Source: Acanthococcus lagerstroemiae
Lineage: Eukaryota > Arthropoda > Insecta > Hemiptera > Eriococcidae
DNA length: 64,000 nt
Assembly: GCA_031841125.1 (NCBI GenBank)
Contig: CM063113.1
Location: 55,917,211 to 55,981,210, forward strand
Direction: 5' to 3'
Shown here one piece after another: positions 46,457 through 58,551 of the stretch. The translations under genes were made by a program, and so were the position numbers. Positions within the stretch are counted from its first letter, which is position 1. Every line of letters begins with the position of its first letter. A model generated the notes under the pieces. That model searched no databases and was not told where the DNA came from. It saw nothing but the letters and a program-made list of their open reading frames with translations.

Positions 46457-48645
46457 AAGATTCACTGGCGTTCATTCAGACTCTGCAAGAACAAACTTTA
46501 GACAACGATAGTCAAGATCCAGTTCAGAGTTCTTTGAACTCGTCAAGCCTCAATCATAAAACATTTCGAAACTACTAGGACTCTCGTCCGCTTTTGTATA
46601 CAGATTACAACGAATCTGGAGGAGAAAAAGTAGGTGGAGCAATGCCCCCGAGTCGACTGTTGCCGCACTAGAGATTTTCATTCCCCGAGTTCGAATAAAA
46701 AGCCGAAGTGAAGAGCTCTATTCCAGGGGCGGATAAGCCCTTTCTGAGCGTAAAAAGCAAGATCAAAATTAGCGCCGTCAGCGAGCTCTATCGGCGCACA
46801 CATGCCTGTGTTTGTGTTGAAAAAAATCTTTTCACCCCCTGATGGCACCTTTCTTTTCTCCGCGCCCCAATCAGATGCTTTCCATGCTTACGTGTTAATT
46901 CGCCTCTGCTTTTTCCTCCAGCTCTTGTGCTGAAATATGAGATTTAAATAGTGATCTTATTAACAAGGTTTCACTTTTGGGCTCCATCGCCTGCTGGTAA
47001 AGTGGGCATGCTCACTACTTGACTGGCTGATCTCGCTGCAACGTGCTTGCGAGGTTTTCCAATTTTGTACGAGAAGTATTTAGAACCGCAGCGGGGGCAT
47101 TCGAAATTAAAGATAGAGAAGGCGCGTGTATCTATCAGTCGATAGTAAACACAGATCTTCGCGAATGCTCAGCATAAATTTATCTCTTACCTGGGCGATC
47201 GAGGGACAAAAAGGAGAGTGAGTCATGGTTTTGAAGAGAGCGCATACCGGAAGTTCAGGAATGCAGGAAACAAATGACGGTTGTTAGACGCTGGCATCGT
47301 GGTACGAAGAAAGCAGCCAGGCTGAACAATTTATATGAACTGTCCGAAATACGCGAGTGGATTTTTTTATTATTGACTTACCTCGAGTGAGCTGGTGGCT
47401 TATTGAGTATGCGGTGACCCTCTCCTCTCGAATGCACATTTTCCTGTAGTTTCGTCTCGAGTACACAGCTGGGCATCTATGTGACCACAAATTACACTCG
47501 TATCAATTCGTAACCGTGCGAAAAATAAGAAAGGAAGTTTAATTCCAAGAAAGCTACTTAAACGAGTTATTAAGTTAATTAACGTGATTAACGCGGTAGC
47601 CGATATTAATCATACAGGCGTGACAGAAAATTTTCGAACGCTTCTCTATAACATAATCTGAAGGGATCCATCCATTTTAGTAATTGACTCGATGAAACAG
47701 AACAGACAGTTTGTAGCCGGTGGTATGGATTTGATATAGCGCCAACAATTTCAGCCTTACCTGGAGACTTGGAAACAATGCGATGGCGGCATTCCATCAC
47801 ACTCGTAATTCGGCGAAGTGTCGATTTAACTTTCCAGCGGCCCAAGACACGCGCACTGTCATCTAAAAATGAAAAATTAACGACACCGTGGAAATAATGA
47901 CGACTGTATCAGCGACGGCTGTTCCCCGCTACCTGTCAATAAATTTTGTTATTTTTTATCACTTCACGTCGACAGAAAAAAATCTCATAACAGGAGTGTG
48001 GAAATTTCTTGCGTAATTTATTCTAAATTGAAGTCTATCATTTAGCGCGGAGGTGAATCCGCGTTTTTTCTTTATTTTTTATTCGATCTAGAAAACCCAG
48101 TTAGGCGAACCCTTATCAATGTAAACAGACACGCATTGACAAGAGGTACAATTTAATTCACTCTGAACTGTGCCCTGTGTACCTTTCGAGTGAGCAAATT
48201 CTGTATACACGGCCATAACAAGGAATTTTTCCCGCCAACTCGCTCCGTGTTTCTTGTGTCGTTACTGATTGTCTCGGATTCTTCTACTCTGCGTGGCATT
48301 GCTCGGACAGATTTGTAATTTCGAACTTTGGAATCAGTTCCGAAAATCGACGACAGCTATTGGTCGGGCACTTTGAATAATGCCAACAACAGAGACGGTA
48401 TGTAGTAGTGAGGAACACACGTCATCCAGGACCAACTATATACGGTCACCCTCGAACGAAAGCGAATTTCATGTTCTGGTTTATTTCTTTCGAACCCAAT
48501 TCGTTTTCGTCTATCACGAATGACTTACTAATTTTTTGACTTTGGGTTCGCAAGATGAAAAAAATGGCGAGCCAGGGCGTCTGTAATATGTGAGGTATTG
48601 GTGGTAATCAAACCCGGGAAACTGGAGAAGATTCCCTGCAATCTC
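46457..48645. other. unrecognised DNA
   Basis: No gene called. The segment 47190-47290 is related to 28925-29050. On the minus strand at about 47768-47758, CTCCAG is followed by GTAAGGCTG, a good 5' splice-site match. The frame before it has no ATG in a usable position, so I do not call an exon. Confidence 0.4.
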
Positions 48646-48933
48646 GCAAAACTTCTTCAGACCCCCCCCCCCATCAATAAGAGTCAGTGGTGGTGGAACT
48701 TCTTCCCCAGGAAAACGGAACCCTCCTTAAAATCAGCTTCCTTCGACTTTTCAAAAACCATCAACTATATGGAAAAAGTGTTTAGCCTTGCAAAACTTCT
48801 TCAGACCCCCGAATCAACAGCAATCAGTGATAATGGAGCTTTTTCCCGAGGAAGCTGAACCTTCCTTAAAATCAGCTTTCCTCCGATAGTTCAAAAACCA
48901 TAAACTATATGGAAGAAGGGTTTAGCCTGCACC
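48646..48933. repeat. 144-bp tandem duplication
   Basis: Two units beginning GCAAAACTTCTTCAGACCCC at 48646 and 48790. They share ATCAGTGxTxxTGGAxCTTxTTCCC, CCTTCCTTAAAATCAGCTT and ACTATATGGAAxAAGxGTTTAGCCT. The first has a C-run, the second does not. A plus frame of 86 codons crosses them but has no ATG start. Confidence 0.85.
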
Positions 48934-49520
48934 ATTCATGTACATCCTTAGCTTCGATTGTATAGTGCTGCACCCGGAGGTAAAACTTAGAAATTTCTCG
49001 CTCATAAAAGCAAGGAGAGGGGTTGCAAATAACCTTTTACATTAACGTGCATACACAGGCCTCATAGAAAGAATCGTTGAATTATTGACATTTTCTCTGT
49101 GCCACAAATTAATACAAAAAGATTGGACTCACGTAAGACAGATACATTCGCAGCATCACCATCAAGTTTCTCTCCTTTTACGTTACGTCGTATAATCGAT
49201 GGTCACCTTTTTCGAAGTTATGAGAGAAAAATTCGTTTCTGTGAACAAATAAAGAAAGCCAAATTTATGCAGCTGAAAATTTCACTTCAGTTACGTATAC
49301 AATAAATAGCGATAAAAAATTAAGTAAACGGCTGCACTGTTCTAGCTTCAATTTCTAATGGTGGAATAATCACATCAGGTCTTCGGAAGAAAAAAGGTAA
49401 GAGCGATAAGTTCTTGAAACTTACTTCTTCCCTTAATCTACCTAGAGAATTTTGATCTAGCAAGAGTATATATTTCAATATAGCATGTTCGCTGGAAATC
49501 TGAAATTTCCAGTGTGTCCC
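48934..49520. other. unrecognised DNA
   Basis: No gene or repeat recognised. The 68-codon frame at 49099-49305 has no domain. Confidence 0.4.
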
Positions 49521-50361
49521 TCTGTGTATGCTACCTTAGCGTGGTGAAGGGGCTTAAAAAACTAAAGGCACACAGGAGAAGGAAAACTCCGACACATAAA
49601 CCCTGATGAAAGCAAGGGGAAACTACATCAGTCTTCTTCCCTGGAGATGCATCTCCACCACCACAATTATGATGGTAACTCACAAAGAAAATAATAATTT
49701 TGCACGTGGAAAAGTCTCCCATTCGGATGTCCGGGCGGGAATTACCTAAATGAGGTAGTTATAGAAAGAGATGAAAATATTAAATTAGATATAATAAGAA
49801 TTAGAGTAGTGCGATGGCCAAAAGGAAATGATTTTTGGACGGGCGAGTACAGAATAACTGATACAGCAGCGAACGGGGGCAAGCAGGCGTAGGTATTATA
49901 ATGAATAAGACTAGAGGGAATAGAGTGCAAGGTTATACCCAACATACTGAGGGAATATTAATGGTGAGAATTTCAGCAAAACCAGTATCTTTAATGAGAT
50001 AGTCCACGTTTATAACTATGCCTACAGGACGTTATAGTCAAGAAGTAGAAAACATTTAAGAAGAAATTCATGAAGTGTTAAGCAAGGTAAAAGAACAAGA
50101 AAATTAAATTTTAATAGGAGATTGGAACGCTAGAGTAGAAGGAAGAAAAGAACAAGGGGTATGCGGAGATCATGGTTTTGGAGAGCGAAATGAAAGAAGA
50201 GCGAGGTTCATAGAATTTTGTGAAAAATATAAATTACTTATTGGAAACACTTTTTCAAAATCATGAAAGAAGAAAATACACTTGGAAAAGCTCAGGAGAT
50301 GGAAGAAGATATCAAATAAGATTATATTAAAACGAGAAGACGATACAAAAATCAAATTAGG
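49521..50361 (+). pseudogene. non-LTR retrotransposon, endonuclease part
   Basis: From about 49740 the plus strand in several frames encodes an AP-endonuclease-like domain. It has an 'IRIxxVRWPKGNDFWTGEYRI' region, GVGIIMNKTRGNRVQGY, EGILMVRISAKP, IGDWNARVEGR (conserved Asp-x-Asn) and a worn 'NTFFxH' then YTWKSxGDGRRYQI segment at 50271-50340. Stops and frameshifts are frequent. 49521-49740 may be its 5' leader. The domain is interrupted at 50361 and resumes at 51630 after repeating about 90 bases. The group is one whose endonucleases are often annotated as craniofacial development protein 2-like. Confidence 0.8.
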
Positions 50362-51629
50362 TTATGTTTTATTACATCCTTATTATGCCATTATGTAGAG
50401 GTTCAGAAGTACCATCGTGTAAAAAATCTAAGTATCAAAATGACCAAAAAATAATAAGCTGAAAGTGATAATACTGTAAGGCATGAAATTTTGTATTCAA
50501 TTAGCTCCAGGTTTTCGGGGTCAACGTGGTTTTGAAAATTGTTTCACGCACTGGTTTAGAATAACTTTCCATCCTATGAAAAATACCAGCATCAAGACGA
50601 ACAAACAATACCGAGTTGCCAAGGGATAATCTTTCAGGAAATAAAAATTCAAATTAAATTAGCTACTAGTGAATGGGATACAATTGAATTCTAAAGATTA
50701 TTTCACACTTCCAAGACCCCATTAGTTCAGAATAACTTTCTATTCTGCGTGAAATCATAGTAATATAAAGCCGACCAAAATGTGCAAGAAAATGAAAATT
50801 CACATTCATTACAAGTCTGTGAGGTCAATATGGGTTTTGAAAATGGTTTTATACTCCTGCCGTGAGGCGAAATCGCTTTCCCTCGCACGTCATCAGATCG
50901 ATGTTCTCTAACACCTCATGAGGCAGTTTAGCTAATTTAATTCCCACAAAAAAATATACATCACACCCATCGTTAACCGACGCGTGCCGAAATCCGAAAA
51001 CTCAACGACACTTTCCCGCAGTCATTCCTTCTACCAGAATCACTCTTCCTGAGTGAAGTCTCTACCCTGGTTGGGCACAGCCGTCTCGAAATTCTCGAAT
51101 ATTATTAGAACCTCATCATGACCACCGAAAAAGAGTCTTCCACACTTCCGATCAACAACTGGGAGTACCATCATGATCCTCCGGTCCGGATGTCGGCCTT
51201 TGAAAATTTTAACATCTAGTCAAATCTTGTCGCGTCGAAAGCTTGAAAAGCCTAGGGGCAATAATGTAATATTTCACGAATATTCTTTTCCAAATATCAA
51301 TAAATCGCATATCAAATCTCACGACTTAGCTAAATTATTTCGAGGCCAAGGATCGCGAATCAAGGGCTGCAATCACTAGCCCAGGGTCCATGCTGCGGAC
51401 CCCAAATCGGCGCTACCCTACGGCACCTGACTTCAATATGCTCAAGTGAAGCTTCTGGCAAATCACCTACGCATCCTCATCACGACAGATCCGGCTCATC
51501 ACACGTCACGACAACTCGCAAAATCCCAAAGGTTTAAATAACCTTCCATCTTGGTAGAAATTTCACCATTAAAACGATTATGAAATAACAAGTTGACAAA
51601 TTATAATACTGAAAATAATGAAGATTCTT
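50362..51629. mobile_element. 1.27-kb insert in the LINE endonuclease
   Basis: Foreign to the LINE: the endonuclease sequence stops at 50361 and restarts at 51630, with about 90 bases of LINE present on both sides (50272-50361 and 51630-51719). The first half (50450-50850) holds diverged tandem units of roughly 150-170 bases with shared words GGTCAAxxTGGxTTTTGAAAATxG and AGAATAACTTTC. The second half (50880-51540) is CpG-richer with no recognised protein. No terminal inverted repeats or A-tail seen. Confidence 0.55.
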
Positions 51630-51849
51630 AAATATACTTCTGGAAAAGCCCAGGAGATGAAAGAAAATATCAAACAGATTATATTATGACGAGAAAAAGA
51701 TATAAAAATCAAATATTGGATTGTAAGACATACCCAGGGGCGGATATTGATAGTGTTCAGCTGATCGCAATTCAGTGGTGATGAAACGAAGGTTTAAATT
51801 AAAAAAGATGAATAAGAAGAAAGTAAAAACAAAATGGAATCTGGAGTTC
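51630..51849 (+). pseudogene. LINE endonuclease, resumed part
   Basis: Restarts with FWKSPGDERKYQTDYIMTR and continues to GADIDSD, then after a frame change HxxVVMKRRFKLKK and KTKWNLE. This is the end of the endonuclease domain, with its conserved Ser-Asp-His. It is cut by a SINE at 51850. Confidence 0.8.
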
Positions 51850-52052
51850 TCTTTTTCTACTAATTTACTCTCCACCCGAGTACTGGAATCCGCCCTTTTC
51901 GATCACTACTTCAAAGACTTCGGGGAGGCTGTTAGAGCTGCCTTAGCCCTCTTCCCTTCTGGCCGAAAAACTGGCCTAAGTCGAAAATTCTGGCGAGTTG
52001 CTACGTGGGCTCGAACCCGGGACCTCCGGATTCTGAGACCAACGCACTATCC
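51850..52052 (-). mobile_element. tRNA-headed SINE, family S1, copy 4 (head-truncated)
   Basis: Same family and same orientation as the other three. It keeps box B (GGTTCGAGCCC) but ends at GGATAGTGCG without the first ~20 bases of the tRNA head, including part of box A. No target duplication seen. Inserted in the LINE between its endonuclease and RT domains. Confidence 0.85.
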
Positions 52053-54098
52053 GAAAAAGATGAAGAAAAGAATATCAACAGGAAATAACGAAAGAACTTT
52101 GTAAATCACAGGAAGAAATGATGTCGAAGAGGAGTGGATAGCACTAAAGAACAAAAAAAATAAAAAAAAAAACAATAAATTTGGCAGCAAGGAAAAAATA
52201 GGTTCTCAAATAATACAAATAGAAAGGAGAAACTCTGGATGAAAATTGAGATACTAGAGTTAATGAAAGAAAGAAAAAAGTATAAACAAGCCAATGATAG
52301 AGAACGTGAGGACAAATATAAGACTTTAAGAAATCAAATGTAAGATGGCAAAAGAAAAATGGATGAATCAGAATTACGATGAAATTGAGGAGCAAATGAA
52401 GGCAGGAAAAGCCTATCAGGCATATAATAAAGTAATAAAATATTTAGAAGCCAGAAGAAAGAGAACAAATAATTTAACGGGTGAAAAAAGAAAATTAATA
52501 GATTCTAAAAAAGACAAAGTAAAAAAATGAGTGAGATATTTTGAAAGACTTAATAAAAATGGCGTAGGTATAATATGTAAACATATGGAACGTGAAGATA
52601 GTGTAGAGGATGAAGAAACAGGATCCTATTTTGAGATCGAAATTTGATAAAGTTTTGAAAGAAATAAAAGCAGGTGAAGCATAAGGAGTTGATGAAATTT
52701 CTAGTGAGTTATTAAGGAATGCAGGGGAAGTAGTTTTAAGAAATTTACATGAATTAATTTGGAGAATGTATGGGGAAGGAAAAATGTCTATAGATTCCCC
52801 CCCCCAAAAAAAAAAACAGGTTAAGTATGATCTCTAGAAAAACAGGAGCAAGCAAATGTGAAGCTTATCGTACTATAAGTTCACTATCGCACGCATTACA
52901 GATTTTAGCAAGAATAATAAATAAGCGGATACAAAATAAAATGGGAGAAAGAGCGGGAGAAGATCAGTTTGGATTCAGAAAAGACAGAGGAACTAGGGAA
53001 GTAAATTTATGTTCGAGGCTTTCATTAGAAAAAAGGCTGGAAAAAGGTTTGAATATATATGTAAAAAAAAACTTTTAATAATGTTAAATGGTCAGAAATG
53101 TTTCAAATATTGATGGAGATTGGGGTTAAGTATGAAGAAAGAAGAGTAATGTGGAACTTACAAATATATAAGGATCAAAAGGCTAAAACACAAATAGAGG
53201 ATGCATTGGGAGAAGCAAAAATTCAAAAAGGAGTGAGACAAGGTTGCTGTTTGTCACCAGTACTGTTTAACCATTTATAGAAAGAGTAATTGAGGAAATG
53301 AATGAAAGTAAATCATGAGTGATAATATAGGGAGATGGTTAGATTAATAAGGTTTGCGGATGACACTGCAATATTGGAAAAAAGGAAAGAAGAATTTAAG
53401 AAAACATTGAAAAAGTTGGATGAAAAATTGATAATAAAATATAAAATGAAGATAAATAAAAATAAAACAAAAGCGATGGTAGTCAGTAGATGGAAACAAA
53501 ATCCAATAAATTTGGAAACAGGAGGTGAAAAAATAAAGGAGGTAGAATAATTTAAGTACTTAGGTAGTCTATTAACGCAAGATGGAAGAAGTAAAACAGA
53601 AATAAAGAGTAGAGCGAAAAGAGTTTTTTTTTCAAAAAAGAGAAATAGATTTAAAAGTAAGACTAAAATTCCTTCAAACTTATGTTCGGAGTATAGTATT
53701 GTATGAATGTGAGACCTGAACAATAGGAACACAAGAAAGAAAAATAATAGAAGCTTTTGAAATGTCGTGTTATCGGAGAATGATGAAAATCAAATTGACA
53801 GAAAATATCAAGAATAAGAAGAGAGAGGAAAAGAGAAATTAGGAATATAATCGTAAAGAAAAGAGTTAAAGTGATAGATCAATAAATAAGACATCCAGGG
53901 ATACTGTCATTCCTGTTGGAAGGAATGATTGAGAGGGAAAAAACTGGAAAGAAAGGCAAAGAATCAGCTATGAAGAGCAGATAATGAAGGATACAAAGTG
54001 TAAATCCTCACAAATAAAAAAACTAGCGCAGAAGAGAAAAAAGTGGAGAGACGCAACCTACTAGTTGAGAGACTGAAGACTAAAACAACAATAACAAC
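52053..54098 (+). pseudogene. non-LTR retrotransposon, linker, RT and C-terminal part
   Basis: Frames in order: a Lys/Glu-rich linker (52230-52530) with NRKEKLWMKIEILELMKERK and EKWMNQNYDEIEEQM; ISSELLRNAGE (52700); a QFGFRKDRGTRE block (52960); KIQKGVRQGCCLSPVLFN (53218-53272); RFADDTAIL (53350-53376, catalytic Asp pair intact); KYLGSLLTQDGRSKTEIKSR (53555-53615); then SIVLYECETWTI and FEMSCYRRMMKI (53690-53790). The 3' end has an ACAACAATAACAACAA tail at 54083-54098. Many frameshifts and stops, so it is inactive. With the endonuclease at 49.7-51.8 kb, this is the most complete LINE of the window. Confidence 0.88.
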
Positions 54099-54876
54099 AA
54101 GGGATTTAGCAGACCAGTGACATAAATGTAATTAAATTGGCTTTAGAACCATCGTATAGGCTGTTTGAAGTCTTATTGCTGAAACGTCGTAGGATTTTTT
54201 TTCTTCATTTATTTGGAACCGATCTGGTGGGTCACGTCACGAAAATTGGAGAATGTTCGAAAATAGGGACCACATTGTTCAGGCTGATGAATTGGATTGG
54301 TGGAATTAGTTTCGAGTGTTATTGTGTAATCCAAAATACCTTCTACCCCCCCCCCCAAGAAAATAAAAATAAATTGAAAGTTAGGGTAAAAATTTGTTAG
54401 TAATAAAATATTCTGTTTCTAAAGAATGACCCAATGAATTTATTGCAAATAATATTGCAAATAAGTTTGCTATATATTTTTTTTTCCAAAATGCAATACA
54501 ATCCGGTTTGTACGCGCTCAGTTAGGAGCGAGGGCTTTAAGAGTGTCCACCTATCAGGAAGCATTTTATTGCTCCCTCAGATTTACATGGAATTTGCTGA
54601 AATTTTCATATAATGCATCGGTTTTTAATATGATTTTTTTTTTTCTTCAAAATTTGAAATCATTAAATTAAAAATTATATGTATAACGATTTTCCCTGAA
54701 AAAGTCAAATGCGTACTCTCAGGATTCCGAGTGCTTGAGAGTGCGTAACACGTATCCTACAAATGTGCATCAAGTTATTTTACGAAAAAGTCGTCAAATA
54801 GGTAAGTCACACACCACTTTCTGAGATTGTCAATATTCAAAATAAAAATGAAACTTTAGGATAAAAAGTGATGGTT
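54099..54876. other. unrecognised DNA
   Basis: A plus frame 54137-54400 is unrecognised. A C-run at 54347-54356 and A/T runs are present. Words related to CTCTCAGGATTC (54717) recur at 55043 and may mark an old element that includes the PHD-finger-like fragment. Confidence 0.35.
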
Positions 54877-54995
54877 CACTGTTGACACATTGGACAAACG
54901 AATTTTTCTGCGTCATTTGCAGTCAGTCCACCACATTTTTCATGAACATATGAACACATGTAACACAAGTTTTCGTTTTGCTACCTGATTTCCAT
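54877..54995 (-). pseudogene. PHD-finger-like fragment
   Basis: One minus-strand frame reads LCYMCSYVHEKCGGL and then EKFVCPMCQQ before a stop. The spacing Cys-x2-Cys-x3-His-x2-Cys-x12-Cys-x2-Cys, with aromatic/Val before the last Cys pair, is that of the second half of a PHD zinc finger. Upstream (to 54995) the frame has stops. A +1 frame offers KKQWKSGSKTKTC, suggesting a frameshift just before the finger. PHD fingers of this kind occur in host chromatin genes and at the end of some DDE transposases. With no other domain nearby I cannot tell which. Confidence 0.45.
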
Positions 54996-57039
54996 TGTTT
55001 TTTGGCATCTGAAAGCAAAATTTTTGTGGAACACGTTACCCACTCTTAGGATTCATTGTGATGGTAAAAAAAATTCATGAAACTTTTCAGGGGGGGGGGG
55101 AAGTCTGTTTAATGTAACATACTACTTACTTTTGTCTTTCGTTTGATACCTGAACTCATTCAGGTATTCACTATATTCGACCTCGAAAATATTACAGTTA
55201 GAATGATGGAAACATTGAAACTTGAATTTTTTGTTTTCTATGGCTGTGTACACAATACTTTGGAAGTAATCAATCAAACATTAGATTCACACTTGGATTC
55301 CATAAACAGCCACAAGAAAGCGCAATTTACCAAAAAATCAGCTTTGCGCACTCCTAGGAGCTGCGCACTCTTAGAGTCCTTTCCGCTAACTCGATTTGAA
55401 ATTTTCAACACGAACGATGTTTGGAGAAGCAGCGAGTGAAGATATTTTTACTACATGATGGGTTTTGCTATACAGAATACAGATCTGTAAGAGACTCAAT
55501 TTTGATAAAATTGTTCGATAGACGGTTTCCGAACGAAACCATTTAGTTAATGTCAATTTATAAATGGATATTGGACAATGAACCAATCGTTATCGGCATC
55601 TACATCGAGTTGAGATTGACGAGTCCCCTTGGTTTCAGAAGTGAGTATCGTCATGGGCTCGTTTTCAAAATTGACTGTGTTTTAGAGGTAGACTTACAAT
55701 AAAGAATAACGCCGTGCGCTGATACAAGTATGCCACTGGCCCTTAAAAAGCTCGCTTTTCTCTATCACATTTTTGAAGTTTACAAACATAAAACGACGAA
55801 AAGTTCCAGCCGTTACCAGAGTTTGAAAATCGCTAATTTTTTTCCACGTAGATAAAACTCTTACCTTTTTTTTCGTGCCCTGTTTCTCTTATAAAACTCG
55901 CGGGCGTCGATAATAGGAATCCTTAACTAAAGGCCGTGAGAGTACGGGATTCCATCTACGTCCATTTCACACCACATCAGGTAAATTTTAAAGCTGAAAG
56001 TTTTCGCTCCGCGGTACGCTATAGGCTACCTTGGGAGCTGAAAGTTTTCGACGAGTCGACCGATATCGTTCTTACATTTATTTTTATCGAGCTCGATTTG
56101 TACAAGAGGCTCGTTGCGAATGCAAAAAATTCAGATAGTCGAAATTTCGATTTTCTCACTCGGATTATTCGCCATGGTTAACGAACCTAACTAAGAAGCT
56201 TATACGAGCTTACTGTGTTCCCAGTTCGAGCTCAGGTAATAAGTAGACTCTGCTGGGATCCGGGGAGCTGGCAAGTGTACTTAAGACACCCGAGGCGAAT
56301 GAATGGTATCCGATAGCAGATTTGATTACTTGTCTCGGGTTTATGTAACAGTGACATAAAACACGAGAGGAATCCGAAATCTTCGGCAATTCGACCCAGC
56401 TTCTTCTTTGCCATTTCCAGCGAGACTCTCGATCATAATCGGAAAGCGAGATAATCTGAGAAAGGTTACGATGCCTGAGTTCACGCTGCCAGCTTTGTCA
56501 ATTTTCTCCAGCTTGGACGCTTCTTTATGGAAACAAATTTCACTCGCCGACGTGCTCTAACAATCCGTAAAATAAATGGGAATCTTTTTGCACTAAATCG
56601 ATATAAATTACGAGGCTGTGTCGGTGGAAACGCATTTAAATATTAAATTTACATTATTTCCGACCTTTTTACGATTAAACGATTTGATATATTCCGCGTA
56701 CGGTACGTAAATCTAAACGCATTTTCAACGGCGGCGAGTTTTTCCCGTTTTGAGTAATTTATGGAGGTTTAGGAGATGTAGTTAATCTCTTTGCTCGTAA
56801 GGCGTACTTAATATCGACCATTTAACGCTTCCAGTTTCGGTGTTAAAGGGGAAGAGGAATTGTTTTAAGTAAATTGACCTTCTAGCTTTCTTTCTATATT
56901 TATTTGCTCATTTAATTTATTTCCTCGTTGTTTGCTTTGTTCCGTTCCTTTGAGTAACGAACGGAATCCGAAAAAATTCTCTTCTTGTATTATCGAAGTT
57001 CAACACTTCCTCGGATACCCATAGCTGTGAAGATTTTAA
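54996..57039. other. unrecognised DNA, CpG-rich from 55900
   Basis: A 98-codon plus frame (55143-55439) and an 81-codon plus frame (55936-56181) lack domains. From 55900 to 56850 the composition shifts to CpG-rich, as around 25.0, 41.5 and 63.3 kb. Confidence 0.35.
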
Positions 57040-58020
57040 CCAACTATTTAATTGCTGACACTTCCTAGGTCTTGAGATATTTTCCAAATGGCTGTAAGTA
57101 TGTCAGAGGGTAACAAGCGTTCTCCACAAGATTTTGGACATTTACTACAGGTCTGTGCGTGTTTTTCAGGAAGTTTGTTGGGGATTTCCATGAGTACTTC
57201 TTACATATCTGAGTATTTCTCAGAGGTCTGTGGGCATCTTACGGATGATCTCTAGGTATTCATAGGTCTTGAGGGGGTTTCTTGATATCTCTCAGGCCTA
57301 CCTACGAGCGTTTTCCAGAGAATATTGGACGATGTGGAATTCGGGGCGGGGGGAGGCACAAATACTCAGAAACATGCTGGGAAGTACCGGAGGATCTGTG
57401 CAATACCTAAAGACTAGAAGAATGCTCACAAAACTGAGGATACCACAGATTTTTTGGGAAGCACACATGGTTTCTGGAAGGCCTGATGAGATTTCTCACA
57501 ATTTTTAACATTTTCGGGAGGCGCAGTTATTTATCAGATTTTTCGGCATGTTGCAGATTTTATGCTTTTCTCGCGGGACTTGGATATTCTCGGTGAGATT
57601 TTTAGCTATTTGCCACTGGTTTTCAGCCTTGGATATGTCCCAGAAGGATTTAGGCATTATCTAAAGGTCGCGGATATTTTCCAGGAAGCTGTGCAGTATT
57701 TCCAGATCTTTGAGTATATCCGGGTACGTCTGTGAATATGTTTCAGAAGGATTTTGAGTATTTTCTAGATCTTTTGGTGTTTGCCACGAGTTTCAAAAAA
57801 GTTTTTGAGTATTTCCCACAGGTCTTTGGGTATTCCCTGATTAGTTCATTAACTTTTTCTTGAGGTGTTGGCGTATTTCGCACAAGCTTTTGCGTATTTC
57901 CCAAGAGATTTGTGGGTTATTTTTCTGAACTTTGATACTTTCTAGCAAGTCTGCGTGTACTTTCAAGGTCTTCTAGAATTTCTCAGTGCATTTATGAATA
58001 TTAGGATAGCCCTTATTTAT
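57040..58020 (+). repeat. degenerate GGTCTxTGxGTATTT repeat region
   Basis: Short diverged units (roughly 20-40 bases) built on GGTCTTTGGGTATTTCCCAGA. Within it, 57060-57310, 57330-57470 and 57470-57535 are close inverse matches of 62545-62245, 62960-62820 and 61955-61885 respectively, but in a different order. Not coding. Confidence 0.7.
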
Positions 58021-58549
58021 TCTGGTAGATTTTCTTTTTCGAATTTTACACAGAATCTCCCCCTCCCCCTTTAAATTAGTTTCAATTAAATGAAATAAAA
58101 ATCTTGCAACGTTTCAGGTCGATCAGACAAGGAGGAGACGTATTTAAAACCCCTCTCATTTTTTATGAAAAATTGCGCAATTTTATATTTTTAACGATTT
58201 TTTCCTCAGTCACTAATCCCAGTAAAATTAGCAAATGTAGAAAGTAGAATTGGTATCGAAGTTTTTTTCTGTTGACTATTATTGAGTGGCCTCCTTAAAA
58301 AACCACAGCTCCTGACTGAATTGCTAAATTCTCAAGCGAGGCTCGAACGGAATTCCACGCGGAATTCAAATTATTTCGATCGACACGTATTTGCATCGAT
58401 AATTTCAACTCAAATTTTGTTGACTAGTGATGATGACTTTGGCAAAACTTGTTTGAACCGAATTACGAAAATTACGTAAATACGAGAACTACCTACAGCC
58501 TACACGTTATAGATTTCTTAGATGTCAATACATTTACTGACCTGTATAT
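58021..58549. other. unrecognised DNA
   Basis: No gene or repeat recognised apart from short unrecognised frames. Confidence 0.4.
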
Positions 58550-58551
58550 CT

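Noticed and set aside
47757..47850. Exon ending at the minus-strand donor CTCCAG/GTAAGG
   Set aside because: The donor is good, but the frame before it lacks a usable ATG and no acceptor can be placed.
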